Assembly: GCF_029889885.1 (NCBI RefSeq)
Contig: NZ_JARANY010000003.1
Location: 90,488-154,487 of the forward strand
DNA: 64,000 nt
Direction of reading: 5' to 3'
From: Chromohalobacter sp. 296-RDG
GTDB lineage: Bacteria > Pseudomonadota > Gammaproteobacteria > Pseudomonadales > Halomonadaceae
Position 1 is the stretch's first letter. Every line of letters starts with the position of its first letter. Both the position numbers and the translations under genes were made by a program. Shown piece by piece: positions 29,101 through 39,170 of this stretch. The notes below the pieces were generated by a model that had not been told where the DNA came from, made no database searches, and saw nothing but the letters and a program-made list of their open reading frames with translations.

Positions 29101-29685
29101 ATGAGTCACGTCAAAGCGTTTATCGGCCTGGGCAATCCGGGCTCCGAATATGATGCAACGCGACACAATGCGGGCGCCTGGGCCGTTGAAGCCCTGGCGC
29201 GCGACAGCCTGACCCCGCTACGCAACGAGCGTAAGTTCCTTGGGCAATATGCCAAGATCCATTACGCTGGCCATGATCTTCATTTGTTGGTGCCCAGCAC
29301 CTACATGAATCGCAGCGGCAAGGCTGTCGCCGCGCTTTGCCAGTTCTTCAAGCTCTCCCCCGACGAACTTCTCGTCGCTCATGATGAACTGGATATCGCC
29401 CCGGGTACGGCACGCTACAAACACGGAGGCGGCCATGGCGGTCACAACGGCTTACGTGACATCGCCAGCGCCTTGGGCAACGACAAATCCTTCCACCGCT
29501 TGCGCGTTGGCATCGGCCATCCGGGCTCGGCCAAGCAAGTCACCCACTATGTTCTCGGACGCCCCGGCAAGGCGGAACGCAGCGCCATCGATGCCGCCAT
29601 CGAGGAATGCCTGCGCACGCTCCCCGACGTTGCCGCCGGCGACTGGGCAAGCGCCATGAATCGCCTGCACAGCTTTGAGAAGTAA
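29101..29685 (+). CDS. pth: Peptidyl-tRNA hydrolase
   Basis: 194 residues. Releases peptides from prematurely dropped peptidyl-tRNAs. FIGLGNPGSEYDATRHNAGA carries the catalytic His of the family, STYMNRSGKAVAALCQFF and AHDELDIAPGTARYKHGGGH the other conserved blocks. Directly follows rplY. The stop codon is embedded in the first of the repeats described at 29692-29773. Confidence 0.96.
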   Translation: MSHVKAFIGLGNPGSEYDATRHNAGAWAVEALARDSLTPLRNERKFLGQYAKIHYAGHDLHLLVPSTYMNRSGKAVAALCQFFKLSPDELLVAHDELDIAPGTARYKHGGGHGGHNGLRDIASALGNDKSFHRLRVGIGHPGSAKQVTHYVLGRPGKAERSAIDAAIEECLRTLPDVAAGDWASAMNRLHSFEK

Positions 29686-29691
29686 GGTATA

Positions 29692-29773
29692 AGAAGTAAG
29701 AGGAAAGCAGGATGTCTCGACGAGCGAGAGCATTTCTTCCAGATGCGTAGCATCGTTCTTCCCTCTTACTTCT
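29692..29773. repeat. Long inverted repeat between pth and ychF
   Basis: AGAAGTAAGAGG (29692-29703) and its exact complement CCTCTTACTTCT (29762-29773) flank 58 bases. A further AGAAGTAAG lies at the end of pth itself, forming a direct repeat with the left arm. Transcribed, it would be a 12-pair stem with a large loop. The low-GC, purine-rich arms differ from the surrounding sequence. It may be an mRNA-stabilising hairpin or a small dispersed element. Confidence 0.6.
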
Positions 29774-29844
29774 GTTGCAGTATCTCTTAGAATAGCGAAC
29801 ACATTTTCCGCCTCTCCGGCACATCAATAATTCAGGTACATCCC

Positions 29845-30936
29845 ATGGGTTTCAATTGCGGTATCGTCGGCCTTCCCAATGTCGGCAAATCCACACTGTT
29901 CAATGCCTTGACCAAGTCGGGAATCGACGCCGAAAACTTTCCTTTCTGCACCATCGAACCCAACGTCGGCATCGTCCCCATGCCAGACCCACGTCTGGAT
30001 ACACTTGCGGCCATCGTCAAACCGCAGAAAGTCATTCCGACGACCATGGAGTTCGTGGACATCGCCGGCCTTGTCGCGGGCGCCTCGAAAGGCGAAGGGT
30101 TGGGCAATCAGTTCCTGGCCAATATCCGCGAGACCCAGGCCATCGCCCACGTCGTGCGTTGCTTCGATAACGACAATGTCATTCACGTCGCCAATGAGGT
30201 CGACCCCAAGACCGACATCGAGACCATCAATCTCGAGCTCGCGCTGGCCGACCTGGATACCGTGGAGCGCGCCATTCAACGCCTCGCGCGCGTGGTCAAG
30301 GGGGGTGACAAGGACGCCATCGCTACCAAGGCTATCCTCGACCGCATCCAGCCCCATCTGGCCGAGGGCCAGCCGCTGCGTAGTTTCGGTCTCGATGACG
30401 ACGAGCAACGCCAGCTCAAGAGCTTCGGCTTCTTGACCCTTAAGCCCACCATGTACATCGCCAACGTCAACGAGGACGGCTTCGAGAACAATCCCTATCT
30501 CGATACCGTTCACGCGATCGCCGCCGAGGAAGGTGCCGTGGTGGTGCCGGTATGTAATCAGATCGAAGCCGAAATCGCCGAACTCGATGATGAGGAACGC
30601 AGTGCCTTCCTGGAGGAGATGGGCATGGAAGAACCCGGTCTCGACCGGGTCATTCGTGCCGGCTATGCCCTACTCGGCCTACAGACGTATTTCACTGCGG
30701 GGGTCAAGGAAGTCCGTGCCTGGACCACGCCTATCGGGGCCACCGCTCCGCAAGCCGCCGGCGCGATTCATACCGACTTCCAGAAGGGTTTCATCCGTGC
30801 CGAAGTGGTCGGCTATGACGATTTCGTGACACTGGGTGGCGAGCAAGGCGCCAAGGATGCGGGAAAATGGCGTCTGGAAGGCAAGGATTACATCGTCTCC
30901 GATGGGGATGTCGTGCATTTCCGTTTCAATGTCTAG
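29845..30936 (+). CDS. ychF: Ribosome-binding ATPase YchF
   Basis: 363 residues, identical in length to E. coli YchF. Obg-family P-loop protein that prefers [21 protein letters not shown] is the P-loop, [20 protein letters not shown] is G3, and the G4 position reads NVNE instead of NKxD, explaining ATP use. A coiled-coil insert and a C-terminal TGS domain ([25 protein letters not shown]) complete it. A pth-ychF pair is a conserved arrangement. Confidence 0.97.
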   Translation: MGFNCGIVGLPNVGKSTLFNALTKSGIDAENFPFCTIEPNVGIVPMPDPRLDTLAAIVKPQKVIPTTMEFVDIAGLVAGASKGEGLGNQFLANIRETQAIAHVVRCFDNDNVIHVANEVDPKTDIETINLELALADLDTVERAIQRLARVVKGGDKDAIATKAILDRIQPHLAEGQPLRSFGLDDDEQRQLKSFGFLTLKPTMYIANVNEDGFENNPYLDTVHAIAAEEGAVVVPVCNQIEAEIAELDDEERSAFLEEMGMEEPGLDRVIRAGYALLGLQTYFTAGVKEVRAWTTPIGATAPQAAGAIHTDFQKGFIRAEVVGYDDFVTLGGEQGAKDAGKWRLEGKDYIVSDGDVVHFRFNV

Positions 30937-30978
30937 TCGCACCCCGGCGTCATCGGGCGGCTTGATGACGGCGAATAG

Positions 30979-31007
30979 TTGACACATCAGGGAGTTACAC
31001 GTAATAT
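30979..31007 (+). promoter_or_regulatory. Promoter of tRNA-Met
   Basis: TTGACA (30979-30984), a 17-base spacer and TAATAT (31002-31007), about 15 bases before the mature tRNA end. A near-consensus sigma-70 promoter. Confidence 0.8.
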
Positions 31008-31021
31008 ACGCTCGCACTAAA

Positions 31022-31098
31022 CGGCTACGTAGCTCAGTTGGTTAGAGCACATCACTCATAATGATGGGGTCCCCTGTTCGAGTCGGGGCGTAGCCACC
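31022..31098 (+). tRNA. Elongator tRNA-Met (CAT)
   Basis: 77 bases including CCA. Acceptor GGCTACG/CGTAGCC, anticodon arm CATCA-CTCATAA-TGATG with anticodon CAT. Ends in ACCA. The sequence closely follows the elongator form rather than initiator. A second copy, different at two bases, is on the other strand at 37180-37256. Confidence 0.96.
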
Positions 31099-31104
31099 AA
31101 GATT

Positions 31105-31142
31105 TAAAAAAGCCCGCCGACATTCGTGTCGGCGGGCTTTTT
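31105..31142 (+). terminator. Rho-independent terminator after tRNA-Met
   Basis: GCCCGCCGAC and GTCGGCGGGC form the stem around ATTCGT, followed by TTTTTT. An A-run on the left makes it also usable for the convergent aminopeptidase gene. Confidence 0.92.
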
Positions 31143-31168
31143 CGTGTTTGCGTGATCGAGACAAGCGC

Positions 31169-32467
31169 CTAGTTCAATGCTGCGCGATTGACATAGGCCG
31201 TCAACGCGCGAATCAAATAGTCGGCGTCGCGGCTGCCGGCGGTTTCACGAATCGAGTGCATCCCCCACTGCGGCACCCCGACATCCAGCGTCGGTACCCC
31301 GAGCTCGGTAGCGGTGATCGGCCCGATGGTACTGCCACATCCCATGTCGGTGCGTGTAACAAACGTCTGGACCGGCGTCCCCGCTTCGCGGCAGATATCC
31401 CGGAACATCGCTGCCGTGGCACTATTGGTGGCATAGCGCTGATTGGCGTTGACCTTGATCACCGGACCGCCGTTGATCGTCGGGCCGTGGTGGGCATCAT
31501 GCTTTTCGGGGAAGTTGGGGTGCAGGGCGTGGGCATTGTCGCAGGAGATCATTCGCGATCCTTGGATCAGACGCACCCAACCGTCTTCGTCTCCCTCGCC
31601 CAATTGGGCATGCACGCGGCGCAGCACATCCCCCAGAAATGGGCCCTGGGCGCCGATGGCGCTGGCACTACCGACTTCTTCATGGTCGTTGGCGACGAAT
31701 ACCGCGCCTTGCCGACCATCACTGGCTAATAGCGCCTCAACGCCCATAAAGCAAGACAATAAGTTATCCAGGCGGGCGCTGGCGATCAGCTCGCCCTCGA
31801 CCCCCACACGCGACGGCCGCTGCATGTCGTAGAGAGCGAGTTCATAATCCATGAGCTGGATGTTTTCCAGGCCATGCTGCTCATACAGCCAGCGCTTGAG
31901 CCACTTCTCCAGATCGGGCTCACTACCGCCCTGCAGCATGACCGGCAGCATCTGCGTCTGGGCATTCAGCGCACGCCCATTATTGGCCTCCCGATCGAGA
32001 TGAATCGCCAGACTGGGAATGATCGCGACGGGGTGATCAACGTGCAACAATACGCCCTGCAGTCGCCCATCCTCACGTCGTACATGGACGCGCCCGGCCA
32101 GGCCCAGATCTCGGTCGAACCAAGGCGCCAGCAACGCTCCGCCGTAGACTTCGACGCTCAATTGAAGCCAGTCGTTGCCGGTAACCACCGGTTGGGGCTT
32201 GAGCCGAAGCCCCGGGCTATCGGTATGTGCCCCAATCATGCGCAATCCGCCCAGGGCCTCCTCCGGCACCTGCATGGCGATCAACGACGAGTCATTGCGA
32301 GTAACGTAAAATCGCTCGCCAGGCGTCAACTGCCACGCCTCGGTTTCCTCGAGGCGGCGGTATCCCGCTTGCTCGAGTCGCCTGGCCATATTGTCGACGG
32401 CATGCCAAGGCGTGGGAGAGCGTTCGAGAAAATGTAACAAGCGATCAAGGGTGGGGGCGTGAGCCAT
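31169..32467 (-). CDS. apeB: M18-family aminopeptidase
   Basis: 432 residues. Metallo-aminopeptidase with preference for acidic or neutral N-terminal residues in the family. Metal ligands are seen in MIGAHTDSPGLRL (His, Asp), FVANDHEEVGS (Asp-His-Glu-Glu) and a C-terminal TELGVPTLDVGVPQWGMHSI with the last His. FDRDLGLAGRVHVR is also typical. It converges on tRNA-Met and is divergent from prc. The gene name follows Pseudomonas usage and is less sure than the family. Confidence 0.92.
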   Translation of the reverse strand: MAHAPTLDRLLHFLERSPTPWHAVDNMARRLEQAGYRRLEETEAWQLTPGERFYVTRNDSSLIAMQVPEEALGGLRMIGAHTDSPGLRLKPQPVVTGNDWLQLSVEVYGGALLAPWFDRDLGLAGRVHVRREDGRLQGVLLHVDHPVAIIPSLAIHLDREANNGRALNAQTQMLPVMLQGGSEPDLEKWLKRWLYEQHGLENIQLMDYELALYDMQRPSRVGVEGELIASARLDNLLSCFMGVEALLASDGRQGAVFVANDHEEVGSASAIGAQGPFLGDVLRRVHAQLGEGDEDGWVRLIQGSRMISCDNAHALHPNFPEKHDAHHGPTINGGPVIKVNANQRYATNSATAAMFRDICREAGTPVQTFVTRTDMGCGSTIGPITATELGVPTLDVGVPQWGMHSIRETAGSRDADYLIRALTAYVNRAALN

Positions 32468-32598
32468 GGCGTCCTCGGAGAAGTGTCTGTGACGGATGAT
32501 ACAGACTGCTACAATGCCAGTCCGGTCTGAGAAAACTCAACTCAAGGGACCGGCAATTTAGAAACAAGAGTGTACATGAAACCGGGAGTGCTTGATTA

Positions 32599-34665
32599 AT
32601 GAGCCTGTTTGCAGCCGCTCGGCGCGCGGCGATCTTGTCACTGTGGCTGGTGGTGTGTGCCCCGGCATTGGCCAATGCCCCGACACCCACCGACGAACAG
32701 CGACAAGCAGCGGCGGAAGTCGCTGAATCGCTGCGATATGGACATTACGCCGATATCAGTCTGGACGATGAGTGGTCTTCGAAAGCGTTTCAGCGCTATC
32801 TCGATGTACTGGACCCGCAACGCGCCTACTTACTGGCGCGTGACGTAAAGGACTTCCAGGATCTGGATTCTTCTTTCGACGAGGCGCTCGACGAAGGAAA
32901 GCTGGAACGCGTCTACGAACTCTACGCTCGCTACCAAGAGCGTCTCGAAACACGTCTGAAATGGATGATCGAGCGCCTCGATGACGGCAAAGACTTCGAC
33001 TACCAGGATAACGAGCGCCTGGCGCTGGAGCGTGAAGACGAAGACTGGGCCAAAAACCAGGAAGCGCTCGATCGCCTCTGGAAAAAGCGCCTCAAGAATG
33101 CCGCGCTGACTCAATCTCTCAGTGCCCCGGAAGAAGATAACGCCGAGGACATCGCCGAAACCCTGCGTGATCGTTACGAAAACCAGCTCTCCCGCGTCGA
33201 ACAGACCAATGCCGAAGACGTTTTGGTGCTATTTCTCAACGCCGTCACCGGCACCGTCGATCCGCATACTGACTACCTTTCACCCAGTCAGAGCGAATCC
33301 TTCGATATCCAGATGAAGCTCTCGCTCGAAGGTATCGGTGCGCTGCTGCAAAGCGAAGGCGAGTACGTCAAGGTGTCCAGCTTGGTCCCCGGCGGCCCCG
33401 CCGACAAGGGCGATGCTCTGGAACCTGCCGATCGCATCGTCGCGGTGGGACAAGGCGAGGATGGCGAGATGGTCAATGTCGTGGGCATGCGCCTTGACGA
33501 GGTCGTCGACCTGATTCGTGGTCCCAAGGGATCGACCGTGCGTCTCGACGTCATTCCCGCCAAGGCGGTCGACGTGACACGCACCCACACGGTTCGCATT
33601 ACCCGCGATACCGTCAAGCTCGAGGACCAGGCCGCCAGCAGCGAGGTCGTGACCGTGACCCGCGATGGCGAGGATCACAAGATCGGCGTGATCGACGTAC
33701 CCACCTTCTATGTCGATTTCGATGCCTGGCAGGCCGGCGACAGCGACTACCGCAGCAGCACGCGAGACGTCGCCAAGGAAATCGACAAGCTCAAGCAGGA
33801 CAACGTCGAGGGCATCGTCCTGGATCTGCGCAATAACGGCGGGGGTGCCCTGCAGGAAGCCAACTCGCTGATCGGGCTTTTCATCGATCGAGGCCCCACC
33901 GTACAGGTGCGCGATGCCCGTGGCCGTATCAACCTCTACGGCGACTCCGACCGTGGCACGCACTACGATGGCCCGCTGACCGTACTGGTCAATCGCCTAT
34001 CGGCGTCCGCCTCGGAGATTTTCGCCGGCGCGATCCAGGATTACGGTCGCGGCCTCGTCGTCGGCAATCAGACCTTCGGCAAGGGAACCGTGCAGACGCT
34101 CAATGACCTCAATCATGGTCAGGTCAAGCTGACCCGCGCCAAGTTCTACCGCATCACGGGCGAGAGCACCCAATTGCGCGGCGTCGATCCCGATATCACC
34201 TTCCCCAGCCTCGTCAGCAAAGACGATATCGGCGAAAGCGCACTCGACAACGCGCTGCCCTGGGACAAGGTACGTTCCGTCCAGTACAGTCGATACGGCG
34301 AGCCACAGCGCTATCTCGACACGCTGCAAGCGAAGCATGACGAACGCGCCAAGCAGGACCCCAACTTCGTCTATCTCGAGCGCGAGGCCAAGCTGGTCAA
34401 GCAGCTCAAGGAACAGCGGACCAGCATCAGCTTGAATCGGGAACAGCGCCAACGAGAGATGGAAGCTCAGGAGGCCGAGCAACTCTCGCTGGAGAATCAA
34501 CGCCGCAAGGCGCTGGGGCTCGATCAGCTCGAGGAATGGACCGACGCCCGCGAGAGTGACGGTCCAGAAGACAAGGAAGAGGACGACAAGCCGGTCGATC
34601 GCGCGCAAGTCATCGAAGCAGCGAACATTCTGCTCGACTATGCGCACCTGAAGAAGACGCAGTAA
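32599..34665 (+). CDS. prc: Tail-specific carboxy-terminal protease Prc
   Basis: 688 residues. Periplasmic serine protease that trims or degrades proteins such as PBP3 and MltS-type murein enzymes. A signal peptide ends APALANA. A helical N-terminal domain is followed by PDZ (MKLSLEGIGALLQSEGEYVK, VSSLVPGGPADKGD) and the S41 catalytic domain, with the Ser in LVNRLSASASEIFAGAIQDY and the Lys in QTFGKGTVQTL. The C-terminal DUF3340 part is Lys/Glu-rich. GGGAG about ten bases before ATG 32599 supports the start. Confidence 0.96.
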   Translation: MSLFAAARRAAILSLWLVVCAPALANAPTPTDEQRQAAAEVAESLRYGHYADISLDDEWSSKAFQRYLDVLDPQRAYLLARDVKDFQDLDSSFDEALDEGKLERVYELYARYQERLETRLKWMIERLDDGKDFDYQDNERLALEREDEDWAKNQEALDRLWKKRLKNAALTQSLSAPEEDNAEDIAETLRDRYENQLSRVEQTNAEDVLVLFLNAVTGTVDPHTDYLSPSQSESFDIQMKLSLEGIGALLQSEGEYVKVSSLVPGGPADKGDALEPADRIVAVGQGEDGEMVNVVGMRLDEVVDLIRGPKGSTVRLDVIPAKAVDVTRTHTVRITRDTVKLEDQAASSEVVTVTRDGEDHKIGVIDVPTFYVDFDAWQAGDSDYRSSTRDVAKEIDKLKQDNVEGIVLDLRNNGGGALQEANSLIGLFIDRGPTVQVRDARGRINLYGDSDRGTHYDGPLTVLVNRLSASASEIFAGAIQDYGRGLVVGNQTFGKGTVQTLNDLNHGQVKLTRAKFYRITGESTQLRGVDPDITFPSLVSKDDIGESALDNALPWDKVRSVQYSRYGEPQRYLDTLQAKHDERAKQDPNFVYLEREAKLVKQLKEQRTSISLNREQRQREMEAQEAEQLSLENQRRKALGLDQLEEWTDARESDGPEDKEEDDKPVDRAQVIEAANILLDYAHLKKTQ

Positions 34666-34670
34666 ACGTC

Positions 34671-34696
34671 ACGCCGCCGGCACACGCCGGCGGCGT
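34671..34696 (+). terminator. Hairpin after prc
   Basis: Ten-base perfect arms ACGCCGCCGG (34671-34680) and CCGGCGGCGT (34687-34696) just after the prc stop. There is no strong T-run, so it may terminate weakly or protect the mRNA end. Confidence 0.6.
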
Positions 34697-34729
34697 TACC
34701 TGGTATGTAATACCTGATACCTGGCATAA

Positions 34730-36604
<1,875 letters not shown>

Positions 36605-36623
36605 AGAGGCATAAGATATCGCC

Positions 36624-36699
36624 TGGCTCCCCGAACAGGACTCGAACCTGTGACCCAATGATTAACAGTCATTTGCTCTACCAACTGAGCTACCGGGGA
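36624..36699 (-). tRNA. tRNA-Asn (GTT), copy 1
   Basis: 76 bases including CCA, minus strand. Acceptor TCCCCGG; anticodon loop CTGTTAA with GTT. Differs from copies 2 and 3 in the acceptor and T stems, with compensating changes. Last of the three in transcription order. Confidence 0.96.
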
Positions 36700-36727
36700 A
36701 TATTAGCGATATCACTCGGCGGGGAAT

Positions 36728-36803
36728 TGGCTCCCCGAGCAGGACTCGAACCTGCGACCCAATGATTAACAGTCATTTGCTCTACCAACTGAGCTATCGG
36801 GGA
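36728..36803 (-). tRNA. tRNA-Asn (GTT), copy 2
   Basis: 76 bases including CCA. Acceptor TCCCCGA; same sequence as copy 3 over the mature tRNA. Separated from copy 1 by 28 bases and from copy 3 by 21 bases, so all three are probably one transcript. Confidence 0.96.
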
Positions 36804-36824
36804 TCGCCGAGTGTGATCCGGTGT

Positions 36825-36900
36825 TGGCTCCCCGAGCAGGACTCGAACCTGCGACCCAATGATTAACAGTCATTTGCTCTACCAACTGAGCTATCGGGGA
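36825..36900 (-). tRNA. tRNA-Asn (GTT), copy 3
   Basis: 76 bases including CCA, first behind the promoter at 36923-36950. Identical to copy 2. Confidence 0.96.
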
Positions 36901-36922
36901 AAAATGCCGGAGCACGCGACGT

Positions 36923-36950
36923 AGTATACGGATTAGTGCGGGAGCGTCAA
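36923..36950 (-). promoter_or_regulatory. Promoter of the tRNA-Asn array
   Basis: On the minus strand TTGACG (36945-36950), a 16-base spacer and TATACT (36923-36928), 23 bases before the first tRNA. A GC-rich stretch follows the -10 box, as in stringently controlled stable-RNA promoters. Confidence 0.8.
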
Positions 36951-37179
36951 GACTGAAAATAAATTCGCTAGCCAGAGCCTTATCTCGCAGCGCTTCATAT
37001 TCCCTTTGTAAAACAGCTACCTGGATGCACAACCAAACGCCCACAGTGCTTTTCAAGGCGCCTGTCATGCCCTGATAAAGACCGCAAAATAGCTAGCATG
37101 ACACGGCGCAAGGCACAGAAGATAAGGTGCCAGCGTGAGGCAAAAGAAGTAGCACGTAGGTAGGAAATCTAGCGGGAGG

Positions 37180-37256
37180 TGGTGGCTACGCCCTGACTCG
37201 AACAGGGGACCCCATCATTATGAGTGATGTGCTCTGACCAACTGAGCTACGTAGCC
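37180..37256 (-). tRNA. Elongator tRNA-Met (CAT), second copy
   Basis: 77 bases including CCA on the minus strand. Matches the copy at 31022 at 75 of 77 bases; the two differences are in the D loop and the T stem, where this copy has a full Watson-Crick stem. Confidence 0.96.
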
Positions 37257-37293
37257 ACATACCGCACGGCAGGAACGCTCGCAACGGAAGCGA

Positions 37294-37322
37294 ATTATGC
37301 ACATGGGCTTGCCACTTGGCAA
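37294..37322 (-). promoter_or_regulatory. Promoter of the second tRNA-Met
   Basis: Minus strand TTGCCA (37317-37322), 17-base spacer, CATAAT (37294-37299), about 38 bases before the mature tRNA. The -35 box sits inside the inverted repeat at 37302-37329. Confidence 0.6.
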
Positions 37323-37329
37323 GCCCATG
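37302..37329 (-). terminator. Inverted repeat after choX
   Basis: Perfect 12-base arms CATGGGCTTGCC and GGCAAGCCCATG with loop ACTT, 20 bases beyond the choX stop. There is no T-run on either strand. It can act as a choX 3' hairpin and overlaps the tRNA-Met promoter. Confidence 0.6.
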
Positions 37330-37349
37330 GCCGTGACAAGGTGCGGCGC

Positions 37350-38300
37350 TTAGACGTCGATGTCGAGCTCGCGCTTCACGGTATCCAGGCCAGGCTCGCC
37401 ATCGACGGTGGTCACGCCATCGAGCCACTCGTCGAGCACTCCCGGATTGTCCTGAAGCCAGGTACGGGCAGCATCGCGCGGATCTTCGCCGTCATCCATG
37501 ATCGCGCCCATGATTTCGTTCTCCATGGACAGGGTAAAGCTCAAGTTATTGAGCAACTCGCCCACGTTGCCGCATGTCTCGGCGTAATCGGCGCGGGTAT
37601 TGGTATATACGGTGGCACCGCCCAGGTTAGGGCCGAAGTAGTCATCGGCGCCTTTTAGATAGGCCATATCGTAATTAGTGTTCATGGGGTGCGGCTCCCA
37701 GCCGAGGAACACCATCCACTCTTCGCTTTGAGTTCTGGAACTGAGCTCGGCAAGCATGCCCGACTCGGAAGAGTCGATCAGGTTCCAGTCACCCAGGCCA
37801 AAGGCATCGTCGTCGATCATCTGCTGGATAATCTGATTGCCATCGTTACCGGCTTCGATGCCATACAGGTTGCTACCGAACTTGTCCGCATGTTCGTCCA
37901 GGTCCTTCACCGAAGTGACACCGGCATCATAGACGTACTGCGGTACCGCCAAGGTGTACTTGGCGCCCTCGAGATTCGCGCCGAGACGATCGACCTGACC
38001 CTTGTCGATGTACTCGTCGCTGATCGATGCCATCGACGGCATCCAGTTACCCAGGAACACATCGAAGTCGCCGTTCTTCATGCCAGCGTAGGCCACGGGC
38101 ACGGACACGCTATCTGAGGTGGTTTCATAGCCCAGTCCCTCGAGTACCTCACGCGTCAATGCAGTGGTCGACGTGATGTCCGTCCAGCCAACTTCGGCGA
38201 AACGCACGGGCTGGCAGGCCTCCGGCGTATCGGCCATGGCCAGCGGCGAAAGCAACGTGGCACTGCCCAGCAGCGCAATCAATGGGGTCTTGTTGGACAT
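37350..38300 (-). CDS. choX: Choline/betaine ABC transporter substrate-binding protein
   Basis: 316 residues. Signal peptide ends LAMA-DTPEAC. The mature protein is of the OpuAC/ProX class with FAEVGWTDITSTTALTREVL, DVFLGNWMPSMASISDEY, YGIEAGNDGN and FLGWEPHPMN, which fit choline-binding ChoX. The aromatic Trp and Tyr residues needed for the quaternary amine box are present. GGGAGAG upstream of ATG 38300 is a good ribosome binding site. No permease or ATPase gene is adjacent. It diverges from betIBA across a shared regulatory region. Betaine binding cannot be excluded. Confidence 0.88.
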   Translation of the reverse strand: MSNKTPLIALLGSATLLSPLAMADTPEACQPVRFAEVGWTDITSTTALTREVLEGLGYETTSDSVSVPVAYAGMKNGDFDVFLGNWMPSMASISDEYIDKGQVDRLGANLEGAKYTLAVPQYVYDAGVTSVKDLDEHADKFGSNLYGIEAGNDGNQIIQQMIDDDAFGLGDWNLIDSSESGMLAELSSRTQSEEWMVFLGWEPHPMNTNYDMAYLKGADDYFGPNLGGATVYTNTRADYAETCGNVGELLNNLSFTLSMENEIMGAIMDDGEDPRDAARTWLQDNPGVLDEWLDGVTTVDGEPGLDTVKRELDIDV

Positions 38301-38333
38301 GGGACTCTCCCTTGCGTTGATGTTGAGATAGTC

Positions 38334-38351
38334 ATTGAATGACGATTCAAT
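38334..38351. promoter_or_regulatory. Candidate BetI operator, choX side
   Basis: Perfect seven-base arms ATTGAAT and ATTCAAT around GACG, 34 bases upstream of choX. The ATTGAA..TTCAAT core matches the BetI recognition type known in other bacteria and is repeated at the betI side. Confidence 0.7.
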
Positions 38352-38428
38352 AACGTTTTTTTATGCTAAATGAATTTGGCAATTCTTTTCCACTATGGAT
38401 TTCATTTATCATAGGGAAGGTAGCAGAT

Positions 38429-38456
38429 TTTTTATTGATTGAACATTCAATAAAAA
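38429..38456. promoter_or_regulatory. Candidate BetI operator, betI side
   Basis: A ten-base inverted repeat TTTTTATTGA / TCAATAAAAA encloses a second one, ATTGAA-CA-TTCAAT (38438-38451). It overlaps the -35 box of the betI promoter, so bound BetI would block transcription of its own operon. Confidence 0.75.
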
Positions 38457-38467
38457 CATTCTATAAT
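38439..38467 (+). promoter_or_regulatory. betIBA promoter
   Basis: TTGAAC (38439-38444), 17-base spacer, TATAAT (38462-38467). The -10 lies in a separate perfect palindrome CATTCTAT-A-ATAGAATG (38457-38473). Confidence 0.8.
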
Positions 38468-38504
38468 AGAATGCACCCCGAACGTCAGCCAAGGAGAATG
38501 CTCG

Positions 38505-39116
38505 GTGCCCAAGCTCGGTATGCAACCCATTCGCCGCCGCCAGTTGATTCAAGCGACACTGGAAGCCATCGACGACGTTGGCCTGGCGGATGCCACCATC
38601 GCGCGGATCTCCAAGCGTGCCGGCGTCTCGGCGGGCATCATCAGCCACTACTTCGGCGGCAAGGACGGGTTGCTCGAATCGACCATGCGTCAAATCCTCT
38701 GGGACCTCGGCAACGCCGTCGCACAGCGTCGTGCCCAGGACGATGTCGAGTCCCCGCGCGAGCACCTGCATGCCATCATCGATGGCAACTTCGACCGCAG
38801 CCAGGTCAACAAGATCGTCATGAAGACCTGGCTGGCCTTCTGGTCGGTCAGCATGCATCGCGCCGACCTGCAACGCTTGCAACGCGTCAACGATCGACGA
38901 CTGTATTCGAACCTCTGTCACCACTTTCAACGCTGCCTGCCAAGATTCGACGCACAACAGGCAGCACGCGGCCTGGCCGCGATGATCGACGGGCTCTGGC
39001 TACGCGGCGCGCTGGCGCCACAAGGCATCGATGTCGACCGAGCGCGACAACTGGCTTATGACTATGTGGAAGAGCAACTCGCTCACGCCACGTCTCAAGC
39101 GCCGATAAACGCCTGA
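38505..39116 (+). CDS. betI: Choline-responsive repressor BetI
   Basis: 203 residues from GTG 38505, with AAGGAG eight bases upstream. TetR-family repressor released by choline. N-terminal HTH (RRQLIQATLEAIDDVGLADA, ISKRAGVSAGIISHYFGGKD) and the C-terminal ligand domain with TWLAFWSVSMHRADLQRLQ match BetI. First gene of the betIBA operon; betB starts 54 bases downstream. Confidence 0.96.
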   Translation: MPKLGMQPIRRRQLIQATLEAIDDVGLADATIARISKRAGVSAGIISHYFGGKDGLLESTMRQILWDLGNAVAQRRAQDDVESPREHLHAIIDGNFDRSQVNKIVMKTWLAFWSVSMHRADLQRLQRVNDRRLYSNLCHHFQRCLPRFDAQQAARGLAAMIDGLWLRGALAPQGIDVDRARQLAYDYVEEQLAHATSQAPINA

Positions 39117-39170
39117 CGCCAGACCTCGACACTTTTCATTCACGACACATTCACGACGCGGGAGGACCTC

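Noticed and set aside
36901..37179. Possible small RNA in the 279-base gap between the tRNA genes
   Set aside because: Apart from the tRNA-Asn promoter I see no terminator, stable stem or conserved motif.
36624..37256. tRNA array as a possible integration (att) hotspot
   Set aside because: There is no integrase, excisionase or direct repeat of a tRNA end nearby, and flanking genes are core.
38457..38473. Palindrome over the betI -10 as a third BetI site
   Set aside because: Its sequence (CATTCTAT...ATAGAATG) does not match the ATTGAA..TTCAAT core, so I list it only as an extra dyad.
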